From an uncultured Lachnoclostridium sp. (GTDB lineage: Bacteria; Bacillota; Clostridia; Lachnospirales; Lachnospiraceae), in contig CANOID010000019.1 of NCBI GenBank assembly GCA_947565985.1, forward strand, positions 1 to 32,987: 32,987 bases of DNA, in the 5' to 3' direction. The notes below the pieces were generated by a model. It had not been told where the DNA came from. It did not search any database and saw only the letters and a program-made list of their open reading frames with translations. Shown piece after piece: positions 13,081 to 21,307 of this stretch. A program made the translations under genes and the position numbers. Within the stretch, counting starts at the first letter, position 1. The number at the start of each line of letters is the position of its first letter.

Positions 13081-14917
13081 TCTTTTAAAAGAAATATTTA
13101 AAGTATTAGAGCCACCACCAGACCTTACACTATCACAATGGGCTGATAAATACCGTCGTCTTTCTTCTGAATCAGGTAGCAAAGGCGGACGTTGGAACAC
13201 AGATAAAGCACCATGGCAGCGTGAAATAATGGACGCAATAACTGATATATCCATTGAAAAAGTTGTAGTCATGTCTGCTGCCCAGATGGGCAAAACAGAC
13301 GCATTTCTATTAAACACTATGGGATATTATATGCACTATGACCCATGCACAATACTATGTATGCAGCCAACTCTAAGCCTTGCAGAAACATTAAGCAAAG
13401 ACAGGTTAATGCCAATGGTAAGGGACACACCAGCATTAAAAGATAAAATCAACGACAAAAGCAGGACAAGTGGAAACACAATTTTTAAAAAGTCATTTCC
13501 CGGTGGACGTATTACAATGACGGGAGCAAATTCACCAACAGAACTTAGAAGTCGTCCGATACGTGTACTTTTGGCTGATGAGATAGATGCATATCCAGCA
13601 ACAGCAGGAACAGAGGGCGACCCTTTGGTTTTAGCTGGCAAACGTCTAACTACATACTGGAATAGAAAAGAAGTAGACACAAGCACACCAACAATAAAAG
13701 GTGTAAGCCGTATAGAGATAGAATATAACAACTCAACAATGGAAGAATGGAATGTTCCATGTCCAAGCTGTGGACAGTTTCAACCGTTAGAATGGCAAAA
13801 TGTTATCTATGATGTAGATGATGATAAGGAAATACAAAATATTAATTATGTATGTGCTAAATGTGGTAGTATACATTCAGAAATAGAATGGAAAGACCAT
13901 TTTCACAAAGGAAAATACATACCAAAATATCCAAGAAGAAAAATAAGAGGTTTTCATTTCAATTCTTTAGCATCTACATTCTTTGGATGGGAGAAAATAA
14001 TAAAAGGCTATATAGAAGCGGATGAGGAAAGAGAAAAAGGTAACACTGAACTAATGAAGTCGTGGTATAACACGGAACTAGGATTACCTTGGGAAGCAAA
14101 TGGAGAAGCGGCAGACAAAGACAAATTATTTGCTCGCCGTGAAAAATATCACTGTGAAGTTCCAGATGAAGTAATAGTTATTACTGCTGGTGTTGATACA
14201 CAAGATGATAGGTTTGAGGTTGAAGTTGTAGGTTGGGGCGTTGAATATGAATCCTATGGCATTTATTATAAAAGGATTTATGGCGACTTAAAACAGACAG
14301 AAGTGTGGAAACGTCTGGATAAATTTTTATCACAAAGGTTCGAAAAGGCGGATGGTACAAAATTACGTATAATTTGTACCTGTATTGATTCTGGAGGGCA
14401 CTTTGCAAATAAAGTATATAAATTCTGTAAAGCGAGGACAGCAAGAGGTGTATATGCGGTTAGAGGTGGTAACGAAGGTACAGCAAGACCATATGTACCA
14501 AAACCAACAAAAAATAACAGAGAGCAGACATATTTATTTACTTTGGGTGTGGATGTTGGAAAAGCTTTGTTATTACAAAGATTACTAATAGAAGAAGAAG
14601 GAGCAGGTTATTGTCATTTCCCAAAAGATGAAGATAACTATATAAGGGGATATGACAAGGACTACTTTAAAGGACTAACATCTGAAAGGCAGGTACTAAA
14701 ATATAACAAAAAAACTGGTAAACCATATTTTGTATGGGAACTTAACGGAGAAACAAAAAGAAATGAACCATTAGACTGCAGAAATTATGCACAGGCAGCT
14801 ATGGAAATAACAAGCTTACCTCTTAAAAAACCGCCAAAGGAAGAAGAAACACAAACACAAGTAATTCCTAGAAAGAGTAAAAAACGCAGAAGAAATAGAA
14901 GTGAGGGGATTTTATAA
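13061..14917 (+). CDS. terL: Terminase large subunit, lambda GpA family
   Basis: The 618-aa product is full length for the GpA family. The packaging ATPase has a Walker A-like 'SAAQMGKT' (72-79) and Walker B 'VLLADEID' (169-176). A zinc-finger pair typical of Firmicutes GpA homologues is at CPSC (234-237) and CAKC (265-268). The C-terminal nuclease starts with the metal-binding aspartate in 'AGVDTQDDRFEVEVVGWG' (about 376-393). The protein cuts concatemers at cos and pumps DNA into the prohead. It starts within the Nu1-like gene (AGGAAG site upstream), which is good evidence that they are co-translated partners. The C-terminus ends in a basic tail ('PRKSKKRRRNR'). Confidence 0.93.
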   Translation: MKKATINLLKEIFKVLEPPPDLTLSQWADKYRRLSSESGSKGGRWNTDKAPWQREIMDAITDISIEKVVVMSAAQMGKTDAFLLNTMGYYMHYDPCTILCMQPTLSLAETLSKDRLMPMVRDTPALKDKINDKSRTSGNTIFKKSFPGGRITMTGANSPTELRSRPIRVLLADEIDAYPATAGTEGDPLVLAGKRLTTYWNRKEVDTSTPTIKGVSRIEIEYNNSTMEEWNVPCPSCGQFQPLEWQNVIYDVDDDKEIQNINYVCAKCGSIHSEIEWKDHFHKGKYIPKYPRRKIRGFHFNSLASTFFGWEKIIKGYIEADEEREKGNTELMKSWYNTELGLPWEANGEAADKDKLFARREKYHCEVPDEVIVITAGVDTQDDRFEVEVVGWGVEYESYGIYYKRIYGDLKQTEVWKRLDKFLSQRFEKADGTKLRIICTCIDSGGHFANKVYKFCKARTARGVYAVRGGNEGTARPYVPKPTKNNREQTYLFTLGVDVGKALLLQRLLIEEEGAGYCHFPKDEDNYIRGYDKDYFKGLTSERQVLKYNKKTGKPYFVWELNGETKRNEPLDCRNYAQAAMEITSLPLKKPPKEEETQTQVIPRKSKKRRRNRSEGIL

Positions 14918-15153
14918 TGGCAGCAATAACATTAGAAACAGCTAAAAGACACTTAGATATATGGCTTGAAGCAGAGGAACGAGTTGCAATTAATCAATCG
15001 TATACTATTCTTGACAAGACATTTACAAGGGCAAATTTAGGTGAAATACGAAGACAGATAGAATATTGGGAAAACAAAGTACAGGAATTGCAAAATATAG
15101 CAAAAAGAAAAGGCAGGAATAGGATTTACCGCATTGTGCCAAGAGATTTATAA
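14917..15153 (+). CDS. gpW-position head-tail joining protein (DUF6148-like)
   Basis: The ATG shares one base with the terL stop (TAATG), preceded by GAGGGG. The 78-aa product reads 'MAAITLETAKRHLDIWLEAEERVA...YTILDKTFTRANLGEIRRQIEYWENKVQEL...RIYRIVPRDL', which I recognise as the DUF6148-type small protein. It occupies the slot of lambda gpW between the terminase and the portal. gpW plugs the filled head and builds the tail connector; a corresponding role here is inferred from position and size. Confidence 0.7.
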   Translation: MAAITLETAKRHLDIWLEAEERVAINQSYTILDKTFTRANLGEIRRQIEYWENKVQELQNIAKRKGRNRIYRIVPRDL

Positions 15154-15166
15154 AATTTTTAAAAGA

Positions 15167-15199
15167 TTGCCCACCATTGCCCGTTTTTTATGCTATAAT
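15167..15199 (+). promoter_or_regulatory. Late promoter 2 (TTGCCC direct repeat + TATAAT)
   Basis: TTGCCC at 15167-15172 and 15177-15182, then an 11-nt gap to TATAAT (15194-15199), here as an extended TGCTATAAT. The block from AAAGATTGCCC to the T-run is nearly identical to that at 11427-11454. It stands in the gap before the portal gene and would add a second input of late transcription for the head and tail genes. Confidence 0.7.
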
Positions 15200-15216
15200 A
15201 TTAACATCGAAATACG

Positions 15217-15253
15217 CGCCAAGGAAATTAGTAAATTTCTATGGTGTTTTTTT
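15217..15253 (+). terminator. Intrinsic terminator directly after late promoter 2
   Basis: CGCCAAGGAAATT (15217-15229) pairs with AATTTCTATGGTG (15234-15246), 12 pairs with one mismatch and a 4-nt loop, followed by seven Ts (15247-15253). It starts about 10 nt after the expected start site of late promoter 2 and ends 31 nt before the portal start, repeating the promoter-terminator layout at 11432-11532. Confidence 0.75.
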
Positions 15254-15284
15254 ATGCAATAAATTCTGAAAAGGGGGTTGAGGT

Positions 15285-16889
15285 TTGAATTTTATAGACA
15301 AGGTAGTAAGGGCAGTTTCACCACAAAAAGCACTAAAAAGAGAAGTAGCAAAGAAACAACTTGACATAATAAATAGTGGTTATGGCAACTATGGCGCAAA
15401 TTCAATTAAAAAACATACTATCGGTTGGACGTATGGTGGAGGAAGTCATAGAGAAGATGTAGAAGACAATATAAGCCCTTTGCGTCAACGGTCAAGGGAT
15501 TTATATTATGGCGGTTCAGACATTGCCACAGCGGCAATAAAACGACTTAGAACGAATACCATAGGTACAGGACTACATTTAAAAAGCACAATCAATGAAG
15601 AACTTCTTAATATGACACCAGAAGTTGCAAGAAAACTAGAAGAAACCATAGAAAGAGAATTTGCCCACTGGGCTAATTCTACAAACTGTGACCTAGAACG
15701 TATAGACAACTTCTATCAGTTACAACAGCTTGCTTTAATTAATGCCTTGCTTAGTGGTGATGCATTTGCACTAATGAAAACGACTAAACGAACAGGCAGT
15801 ATATATGATTTAAGGATAGAACTTATCGAAGCTGATAGGATAAGCACGCCAGACAATAAAACAATAGACCCTTTATTTTGTGAAGGAGTAGAAAAAAATA
15901 AAATTGGTGAAGTTGTGGCATATTATATTTCAAAATTTCATCCCCTTTCATCTGCTGATAGAAACCCTAGAGAATGGATTAGGGTAGAAGCATATGGCAA
16001 AAAGACAGGTAGAAGAAATATATTACATATTATGAACAGGGAACGCATCGGGCAAGTACGAGGTGTTCCTTTTATTTCTCCTGTCATAGAAACAATAAAG
16101 CAGTTAGGGCAATACACAGATGCAGAGGTTACAGCAGCAGTTGTAGCCAGTCTTATGACTGTATTTATTGAAAAAGAAAGTGCAAGTGATGAGCCAGCTT
16201 TTGGCGAAGTTATACCAGAAGAAATGCAAATTGATGCAGAGGATGAGAACAGTATAGAACTTGCACCAGCGGCAGTTGTTGAGTTAGGCGAAGGAGAAAA
16301 GGCAAATATACCAGCTCCCGGCAGACCAAACGCAAATTTTGAACCATTCGCAATAGCGATTATAAAACAAATGGGTGCAGCGTTAGAGATTCCTTATGAA
16401 ATCCTTATTATGGCATTTACTAACAATTATTCAGCATCAAGAGCAGCCATCCTTGAGTTTTTTAAAGTAATAAAGATGTATAGAGAATGGTTTATATCAG
16501 ATTTTTGTCAACCAATTTATGAAGAGTGGTTATGTGAAGCAGTAGCCAAGGGCAGGATAAATGCCCCCGGTTTTTTTAATGACCCAATTATTAAAGATGC
16601 ATATTGTTGTACTGAATGGAATGGACCAAGTAGTGGACAACTAGACCCTGTAAAAGAGGTACAGGCAGCAGAATTAAGGGTACAAGGTGGTTACTCTACA
16701 AGAGAAAAAGAAGCAACAGAGCTTACAGGCACAGACTTTTATAAAAATGTGAAACAGCGAAAAAGAGAAGAAGAACTGTTAAAGGAGGTTGTAGGCAATG
16801 CAAAAAAAGAATTTGATACCAGAGATAAGGAATCAGACACCAATAGAAAGTCTAACGAACAAGACGAGGAAGAAGAAACCAAAGAATAA
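15285..16889 (+). CDS. Portal protein, lambda gpB family
   Basis: Translation starts at TTG 15285 behind GGGGGTTGAGG. The 534-aa product fits the lambda-family portal: 'AAIKRLRTNTIGTGLHLKS' (about 85-105), 'NLERIDNFYQLQQLALINALLSGDAFAL'-like central region, 'RERIGQVRGVPFISPVIETIKQLGQYTDAEVTAAVVASL' (about 250-290, very characteristic) and 'YSASRAAILEFFK'. Twelve copies form the DNA entry ring of the capsid, docking terminase and later the tail connector. The last 92 bases overlap the protease gene, whose own ribosome site (GGAGG) lies within portal, as commonly seen for lambda B and C. Confidence 0.88.
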   Translation: MNFIDKVVRAVSPQKALKREVAKKQLDIINSGYGNYGANSIKKHTIGWTYGGGSHREDVEDNISPLRQRSRDLYYGGSDIATAAIKRLRTNTIGTGLHLKSTINEELLNMTPEVARKLEETIEREFAHWANSTNCDLERIDNFYQLQQLALINALLSGDAFALMKTTKRTGSIYDLRIELIEADRISTPDNKTIDPLFCEGVEKNKIGEVVAYYISKFHPLSSADRNPREWIRVEAYGKKTGRRNILHIMNRERIGQVRGVPFISPVIETIKQLGQYTDAEVTAAVVASLMTVFIEKESASDEPAFGEVIPEEMQIDAEDENSIELAPAAVVELGEGEKANIPAPGRPNANFEPFAIAIIKQMGAALEIPYEILIMAFTNNYSASRAAILEFFKVIKMYREWFISDFCQPIYEEWLCEAVAKGRINAPGFFNDPIIKDAYCCTEWNGPSSGQLDPVKEVQAAELRVQGGYSTREKEATELTGTDFYKNVKQRKREEELLKEVVGNAKKEFDTRDKESDTNRKSNEQDEEEETKE

Positions 16890-18027
16890 AAAAGAAATAG
16901 ACAAGTTCTGGAATTTTACACCTAATGAAGATAATAACACAGCAGAACTCTTACTATATGGACAAATTTCAGACTATTCATGGTGTGGGGATGATATAAC
17001 CCCAAAAGTGTTTAATGATGAATTAAAGTCTATGGGTGCAGTTGATGAGATAACTGTACGCATTAATTCAGGTGGTGGCGATATATTTGCAGCAATGGCG
17101 ATTTATACAAGACTAAAGGACCATGCGGCAAATGTAGCTGTAAAAATAGATGGCTGGTGTGCTAGTGCTGCTACCATTATAGCAATGGCAGGAGATTCAA
17201 TTGAAATACCAACGGGCGGCACATTTATGATACATGACCCAGCAGCAGGAATGCTAGGCTATTATACAGCAGATGAGCTTAAAAAAGTCGCTGGTGAACT
17301 AGAAACAATCAAGCAATCTATAGTTAATTGCTATATGACAGTGACAGATAAGTCAGAGGAAGAAATAAAAAGTCTTATGTCAGTTGAAACATATTTCACT
17401 GGCGAAGAAGCTGTAAACGCTGGTTTTTGTACTGGGTTAATGTTTACAGATGTTGAAACACAGGTTGAAAACGCAGAAAGGATTATTGTAAATTCTGTGC
17501 CAATTAATTTGAGTGCGTTTAATACGATACCAAAAGGGCTACTAGGCTGTACAGATAATCATATTACAACTGGTTCAGATAATAAAGACAATAATATAAA
17601 AGATGATGAGGAGGAAACTATATTGATATTAGATGAATTTAAAGCTAAATATCCTGACATTGCTAACGCTTATAAGAATGAAGTTATAGTAAAGGCGACC
17701 GAGGGAGAAATAAAAGAAGCAGACCACACAGCAGCAGTAGACGCAGAGAGAGCAAGAATAAAGGCGATTGATGAAATTACTTTACTGGGATTTGAAGATT
17801 TGGCAGATAAGGCAAAATATGAGACTCCTATAAGTGCCGAAGCGTTTGCAATACAAATGGTTGCAGCACAAAAAAAGGTAGGAAAAGATTTTTTAAATAA
17901 TCGTGAAGATGATGTAAAGACTTCTGGTGTTAATGATGTAACACCTATATCAAATAAAGGCGGTGCAGGAGATGATGATGACCCATTCGGGGATATTATT
18001 GACAAGATGTACCCAGATGTTAAATAA
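16798..18027 (+). CDS. ClpP-like prohead protease with C-terminal scaffold domain
   Basis: The ATG at 16798 has GGAGGTTG nine bases upstream, so the 92-nt overlap with portal is real. The 409-aa product combines two parts. Residues about 45-235 are a ClpP/S14-type serine protease: 'INSGGGDIFAAMAIY', nucleophile Ser123 in 'GWCASAATIIAMAG' and His146 in 'FMIHDPAAG'. A linker and a charged helical region (about 276-409) make up the rest. This is the layout of lambda gpC, whose C-terminal third is also made separately as scaffold Nu3. A strong internal ribosome site and in-frame TTG at 17623 support the same trick here. It matures the prohead and may cleave scaffold or portal. Confidence 0.85.
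   Translation: MQKKNLIPEIRNQTPIESLTNKTRKKKPKNKKEIDKFWNFTPNEDNNTAELLLYGQISDYSWCGDDITPKVFNDELKSMGAVDEITVRINSGGGDIFAAMAIYTRLKDHAANVAVKIDGWCASAATIIAMAGDSIEIPTGGTFMIHDPAAGMLGYYTADELKKVAGELETIKQSIVNCYMTVTDKSEEEIKSLMSVETYFTGEEAVNAGFCTGLMFTDVETQVENAERIIVNSVPINLSAFNTIPKGLLGCTDNHITTGSDNKDNNIKDDEEETILILDEFKAKYPDIANAYKNEVIVKATEGEIKEADHTAAVDAERARIKAIDEITLLGFEDLADKAKYETPISAEAFAIQMVAAQKKVGKDFLNNREDDVKTSGVNDVTPISNKGGAGDDDDPFGDIIDKMYPDVK
17623..18027 (+). CDS. Nested scaffolding protein (Nu3-like), internal in-frame start
   Basis: Inside the protease gene a near-perfect GAGGAGGA (17608-17615) stands eight bases before an in-frame TTG (17623). It would yield a 134-aa protein identical to the protease C-terminus: 'ILDEFKAKYPDIANAYKNEV', an Ala/Glu-rich helical segment ('DHTAAVDAERARIKAIDEI') and an acidic end ('GGAGDDDDPFGDIIDKMYPD'). 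Helical, charged and capsid-adjacent fits an assembly scaffold. In lambda, Nu3 is made in exactly this way within gene C. The site itself is seen directly; its use is inferred. Confidence 0.65.
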   Translation: MILDEFKAKYPDIANAYKNEVIVKATEGEIKEADHTAAVDAERARIKAIDEITLLGFEDLADKAKYETPISAEAFAIQMVAAQKKVGKDFLNNREDDVKTSGVNDVTPISNKGGAGDDDDPFGDIIDKMYPDVK

Positions 18028-18041
18028 GGGGGATTATAGAT

Positions 18042-18425
18042 ATGGCAGCAGGAAAAGAATTATTAGGAGTATATACCCCGAAAATGGTACACGCTGGTGA
18101 CTATCCAGTTGTGACCGAATCGGGCACAGTTTCAAATGATGGTGATATTTTGGAGCTTATGCCTGTTGTGCTTAATGAAGATGGCAAAATAGCAGCAGTT
18201 ACGGCTGATACTATAGAAAATGTATATGGTCTTTCGGCACAACCAGCAAATGCAGGAGAAGAAATTGTAATTTATCTTACTGGTAAGTTTTTTGCTAATG
18301 CACTTTCGTTGCCAGAAGGTATAACAGCAAAAGACCTTAAAACACCACTTAGAAAACGCAATATTTTCTTAGTTAATATAGATGAAAGCGAAACCACGAA
18401 TACTGTAGTTTCAGATAAAGAATAA
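18042..18425 (+). CDS. Head decoration protein (lambda gpD-like)
   Basis: The 127-aa product lies between protease/scaffold and major capsid, as in lambda. It reads 'LLGVYTPKMVHAGDYPVVTESGTVSNDGDILELMPVV...AVTADTIENVYGLSAQPANAGEEIVIYLTGKFFANALSL', the usual HDPD-family beta-rich pattern. Such trimers stud the expanded capsid and stabilise it against DNA pressure. AAGGGGGAT precedes the ATG. The parS-like palindrome copy 3 lies in codons 24-29. Confidence 0.85.
   Translation: MAAGKELLGVYTPKMVHAGDYPVVTESGTVSNDGDILELMPVVLNEDGKIAAVTADTIENVYGLSAQPANAGEEIVIYLTGKFFANALSLPEGITAKDLKTPLRKRNIFLVNIDESETTNTVVSDKE
18110..18128. repeat. parS-like palindrome, copy 3 (in the decoration-protein gene)
   Basis: TGTGACCGA-A-TCGGGCACA lies in the N-terminal part of the head decoration gene and encodes V-T-E-S-G-T there. 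Two symmetric positions are mismatched. TCG is an uncommon serine codon in this genome, so conservation of the DNA, not just the peptide, is indicated. Confidence 0.7.
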
Positions 18426-18444
18426 AGAAAGGAAGATAAAAGAT

Positions 18445-19500
18445 ATGCCAATAAGTATTTATGACCCAAGGACTATGGGGAAATTAGTAGAACGTATGCC
18501 AAAAGTGCATACTTTTATTAAAGATACATTTTTTCGCAATGTGGAAACATTTGATACAGCAAAAATAGATGTTGACTTTAAAAAAGGAAATAGACAGCTT
18601 GCACCATTCGTACATAAAAAAAACGGTGGTGTAACGATAGAAAACGAAGGTTTTCAGACTAATACATACGAACCGCCACTTATCGCACCAAATACGATTA
18701 CAACAATTGACGATATTTTGAAGCGTACACCGGGAGAAAGTTTATACAATGGAAAAAGCCCTAATCAAAGAGCAGTAGAAAAAATGCAGCGTGATTTTAG
18801 TAAACTGGACCAGATGACTACACGCCGAGAGGAATGGATGTGTTGCATGGCTCTGTTTACAGGTAAAATACCGATTTTGGACAGCGAGGGGAAAGCGATA
18901 CAAGAAATTATTGATTTTCAGTTTACAAACAAAGTAACACTGAAAGACGCTGAAAAGTGGAATAAGACAACAGGCGGTAAGTTAGAGCAGTTGGAAGCAT
19001 GGCGAGATAAGGTACAGGAAAACGGGTTTGTGAATTGTGATATATGCCTTATGGGGCAGGATGCTTTAAACGCATTTCTGAAAGATGATGAAGTAAAAGA
19101 AATGCTTGACAACCGCAGATATGACCTTGCAGTAATTAAGCCGAGGGAACTCCCGAACGGTGCTACATATGTAGGAACGATTCACAGCTTAGGCATGGAT
19201 ATTTACAAGTACAAGGAAATGTACTTGGATAACTGGACGAACAGGGCGAAACCAGAAAACAAGTATTTGTTGCCGTCAAATGTTGTTGCATTGTTGGCAA
19301 CGGAGGCTGAATATTCCATGTATTATGGTGCGGTTGCTATTGCGGATGAAACCGGAAAAACAATTAGCGTTGTAGAGGGTGTACGAGTACCAGAACAGTG
19401 GGTAAAAAGAACCCCAGCAAGACGTTTCTTACAATTGTCTTCTGCTCCTCTTCCTGTACCACATGAGGTTGATTCATGGTTTGTCGCCACTGTATGTTGA
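18445..19500 (+). CDS. Major capsid protein (lambda gpE family)
   Basis: The 351-aa product is the size of lambda gpE (341 aa) and carries its patterns: 'YDPRTMGKLVERMPKVHTFIKDTFF', 'DVDFKKGNRQLAPFVHKKNGG', 'YEPPLIAPNTITTIDDILKRTPGES', 'RREEWMCCMALFTGKI' and 'YYGAVAIADETGKTISVVEGVRVPEQWVKRTPARRFLQLSSAPLPVPHEVDSW'. It builds the HK97-fold shell. GAAAGGAAG precedes the ATG. From about 18,800 on, codon use shifts (more AAC, AAG, GCG, CCG, ACG and ATT rather than ATA) compared with neighbours, suggesting allele exchange by recombination or selection for high expression. Confidence 0.9.
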   Translation: MPISIYDPRTMGKLVERMPKVHTFIKDTFFRNVETFDTAKIDVDFKKGNRQLAPFVHKKNGGVTIENEGFQTNTYEPPLIAPNTITTIDDILKRTPGESLYNGKSPNQRAVEKMQRDFSKLDQMTTRREEWMCCMALFTGKIPILDSEGKAIQEIIDFQFTNKVTLKDAEKWNKTTGGKLEQLEAWRDKVQENGFVNCDICLMGQDALNAFLKDDEVKEMLDNRRYDLAVIKPRELPNGATYVGTIHSLGMDIYKYKEMYLDNWTNRAKPENKYLLPSNVVALLATEAEYSMYYGAVAIADETGKTISVVEGVRVPEQWVKRTPARRFLQLSSAPLPVPHEVDSWFVATVC

Positions 19501-19509
19501 GGTGACAGC

Positions 19510-19851
19510 ATGAAAAACTTTAAAGAAATGCTTGATGAGGATTTAGAACGTACATTTTACAACTTAGAAGAATTTGCACAGCTAAAAAGAATACAGTGTG
19601 ATGGCTTTGACAAAAAGATACCTGTAATATTTGACAATTCAGAGAGTGAAAGCAGAAAACAACTTGCGTCTGGTGATAATGCAAGAGGTATTTATAAACG
19701 TGATGTTGTTATTCGTGTTATGCTATCTGATTTAGGCAAAGCTCCGGAATATGGTATGAGATTTTGGATTGATGACCGCCTTTTTACAGTAAAAAATGTG
19801 TTTAACCAATATAATGAACTAATTATAGGTTTAGAGGGGTATGACGAGTGA
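19510..19851 (+). CDS. Head-tail connector (lambda FII-like)
   Basis: The 113-aa product follows the capsid gene after 9 nt, with GAGGTGA before the ATG. It reads 'FKEMLDEDLERTFYNLEEFAQLKRI...IPVIFDNSESESR' and ends 'YGMRFWIDDRLFTVKNVFNQYNELIIGLEGYDE'. The beta-barrel-like end and its position resemble the FII/Phage_attach group that closes the head and docks the tail. The assignment rests on position and loose pattern. Confidence 0.6.
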   Translation: MKNFKEMLDEDLERTFYNLEEFAQLKRIQCDGFDKKIPVIFDNSESESRKQLASGDNARGIYKRDVVIRVMLSDLGKAPEYGMRFWIDDRLFTVKNVFNQYNELIIGLEGYDE

Positions 19852-20414
19852 TAGAAGTATCAGAACAGACTATAAATAGAATGAATACTTTACTTGCTGG
19901 TATACAGAATGCTGATAAAAAGGTGCTTAAACCTGCAATGGCAAGAGCACTGATTTCAGGAAAAACAGAAGCAAAAAGACAAGCCACACAAGTTTATCAC
20001 GTCAAAGCAGGAGATTTTAAACAAAATTCCTATATAAAATACAACGGCATAAAACATCATGGTGATGGTGAAATGATAGGGGAAATTTCCTTTGCAGGAA
20101 ATCCCATACCATTAATCAAATATAAAGTAAGCCCAACAGTTCCAACTAGTGAAGCAATTCCAGCGGCAGCAGCACTTAAATCAAATGCACCTATCCCATT
20201 TGATAAGGGAGATGATGTTCATGTTTTACAAATGAAGACTGGACACATAGGAATGTTTAAAGGCAAAGATGGCAAACTTAAAGAACTTTATGGACCATCA
20301 CCGCCAAGAATGATTGAAAACGAGCAAGTAATGTCAAAAATAGAAAAAAAGGTAGACGAGGTTCTTAATAAGAGAATAGAACACGAAATAGAAAGATTGT
20401 TAAGTAAGTATTGA
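19848..20414 (+). CDS. Minor tail protein Z / gp10-like
   Basis: The GTG at 19848 overlaps the previous stop by four bases (GTGA). The 188-aa product begins with a helix ('INRMNTLLAGIQNADKKVLKPAMARALISGKTEAKRQATQVYHV') and continues with 'IPLIKYKVSP' and 'KGDDVHVLQMKTGHIGMFKG...YGPSPPRMI', like lambda gpZ-type minor tail proteins of Firmicutes prophages. Family members act at the head-proximal end of the tail in joining. The C-terminus is a charged helix. Confidence 0.65.
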   Translation: MIEVSEQTINRMNTLLAGIQNADKKVLKPAMARALISGKTEAKRQATQVYHVKAGDFKQNSYIKYNGIKHHGDGEMIGEISFAGNPIPLIKYKVSPTVPTSEAIPAAAALKSNAPIPFDKGDDVHVLQMKTGHIGMFKGKDGKLKELYGPSPPRMIENEQVMSKIEKKVDEVLNKRIEHEIERLLSKY

Positions 20415-20424
20415 GGTTAATAAA

Positions 20425-20895
20425 ATGACACCATTAGAATTATTAGAAGCATTAAAAGCGTATTGTGAGAACATAACCAAAAATATGCGTTGTTTTTCAG
20501 CAGTGCCAAAGAATGGAATACAAGCAGCCAAAAGATGTCCTGCTGTATTCATTGGTAATTTGCCTGACAAAACATCGAAACAAAAAGCAGTACCCTATAT
20601 ACTGTTGCAACTATTAACAGGAAAAGACGATGATGATGAAAGTGTATGTTATGTAAGAATTATTTGTGTAACTTATTCCGAGGATAAACAAGACAACTAT
20701 ATACAGTGTCTTAATCTTATAACACAGATTAAAACTAAATTGCTTGAAGATGTTGTAATAGATGAGCATTTTTCCTGTCAAAAACCAGTTGAATTTATTA
20801 CCTATGAAGATTTAGAAATATATCAAATAGGGGAGATAATGACTACATGGGAAATGCAAAAAGTTGAAAGAAATGTAAGACAATATTTATTATGA
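20425..20895 (+). CDS. Tail terminator/completion-like protein
   Basis: The 156-aa product sits between the Z-like gene and the sheath module, where a tail terminator (lambda gpU / Mu gp37-type position) is expected. It has an alpha/beta pattern: an N-terminal helix ('TPLELLEALKAYCENI'), strands 'VPYILLQLLTGKDD', 'SVCYVRIICVTYSED', a helix 'IQCLNLITQIKTKLLEDV' and strands 'QIGEIMTTWEMQKVERN'. 'GEIMTTWEMQ' is frequent in this class. The ribosome site is GAGG before the ATG. The call is made mainly from position and pattern. Confidence 0.55.
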   Translation: MTPLELLEALKAYCENITKNMRCFSAVPKNGIQAAKRCPAVFIGNLPDKTSKQKAVPYILLQLLTGKDDDDESVCYVRIICVTYSEDKQDNYIQCLNLITQIKTKLLEDVVIDEHFSCQKPVEFITYEDLEIYQIGEIMTTWEMQKVERNVRQYLL

Positions 20896-20906
20896 GAGGA
20901 AAGTAT

Positions 20907-21293
20907 ATGACAGAAAAGAAAGAAACAGATATTAAGTCTGCTGTACAAACCAATATGACAGCAGAAAATGTTAAAAATGTACAGGCAGAAATAGATACGT
21001 CTAAAACAGAAAAGGTACAGGAAAAGGCAAATACAGATGTTACAGACGAAGCATATATCTACATAGGACCAACTAACCGTACAGGATTAATTCAAAATAC
21101 AATTATTAAAGGCACAAGAAAAAATGTGGAAGAATATTTAAAAGAAGCAATAGACGAAATTCCACAGATAAAAATGCTTATTGTGCCTGTAGAAAAACTT
21201 GCACATAGCAGGGAAAAGATGAAGCAGGAAGGAACATTGTTAAATAAATATTATAATGATGTGTTAAGCCTGTCAATGAAAATAAAAAAGTAA
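20907..21293 (+). CDS. Small phage protein preceding the tail sheath
   Basis: I choose the ATG at 20907, seven bases after AGAGGAAAG; an ATG at 20892 overlaps the previous stop but has no ribosome site. The 128-aa product has a disordered, Thr/Lys/Glu-rich N-terminus (about 1-45). A compact domain follows: 'YIYIGPTNRTGLIQNTIIKGTRKNVEEYLKEAIDEIPQIKMLIVPVEKLA'. It then ends in a helix. Short proteins with 'YIGPT...G(L/I)' are usual just upstream of contractile sheath genes in Firmicutes phages. The function is unknown, possibly in tail-head joining. Confidence 0.6.
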   Translation: MTEKKETDIKSAVQTNMTAENVKNVQAEIDTSKTEKVQEKANTDVTDEAYIYIGPTNRTGLIQNTIIKGTRKNVEEYLKEAIDEIPQIKMLIVPVEKLAHSREKMKQEGTLLNKYYNDVLSLSMKIKK

Positions 21294-21307
21294 AGAAGGG
21301 ATAGGAA

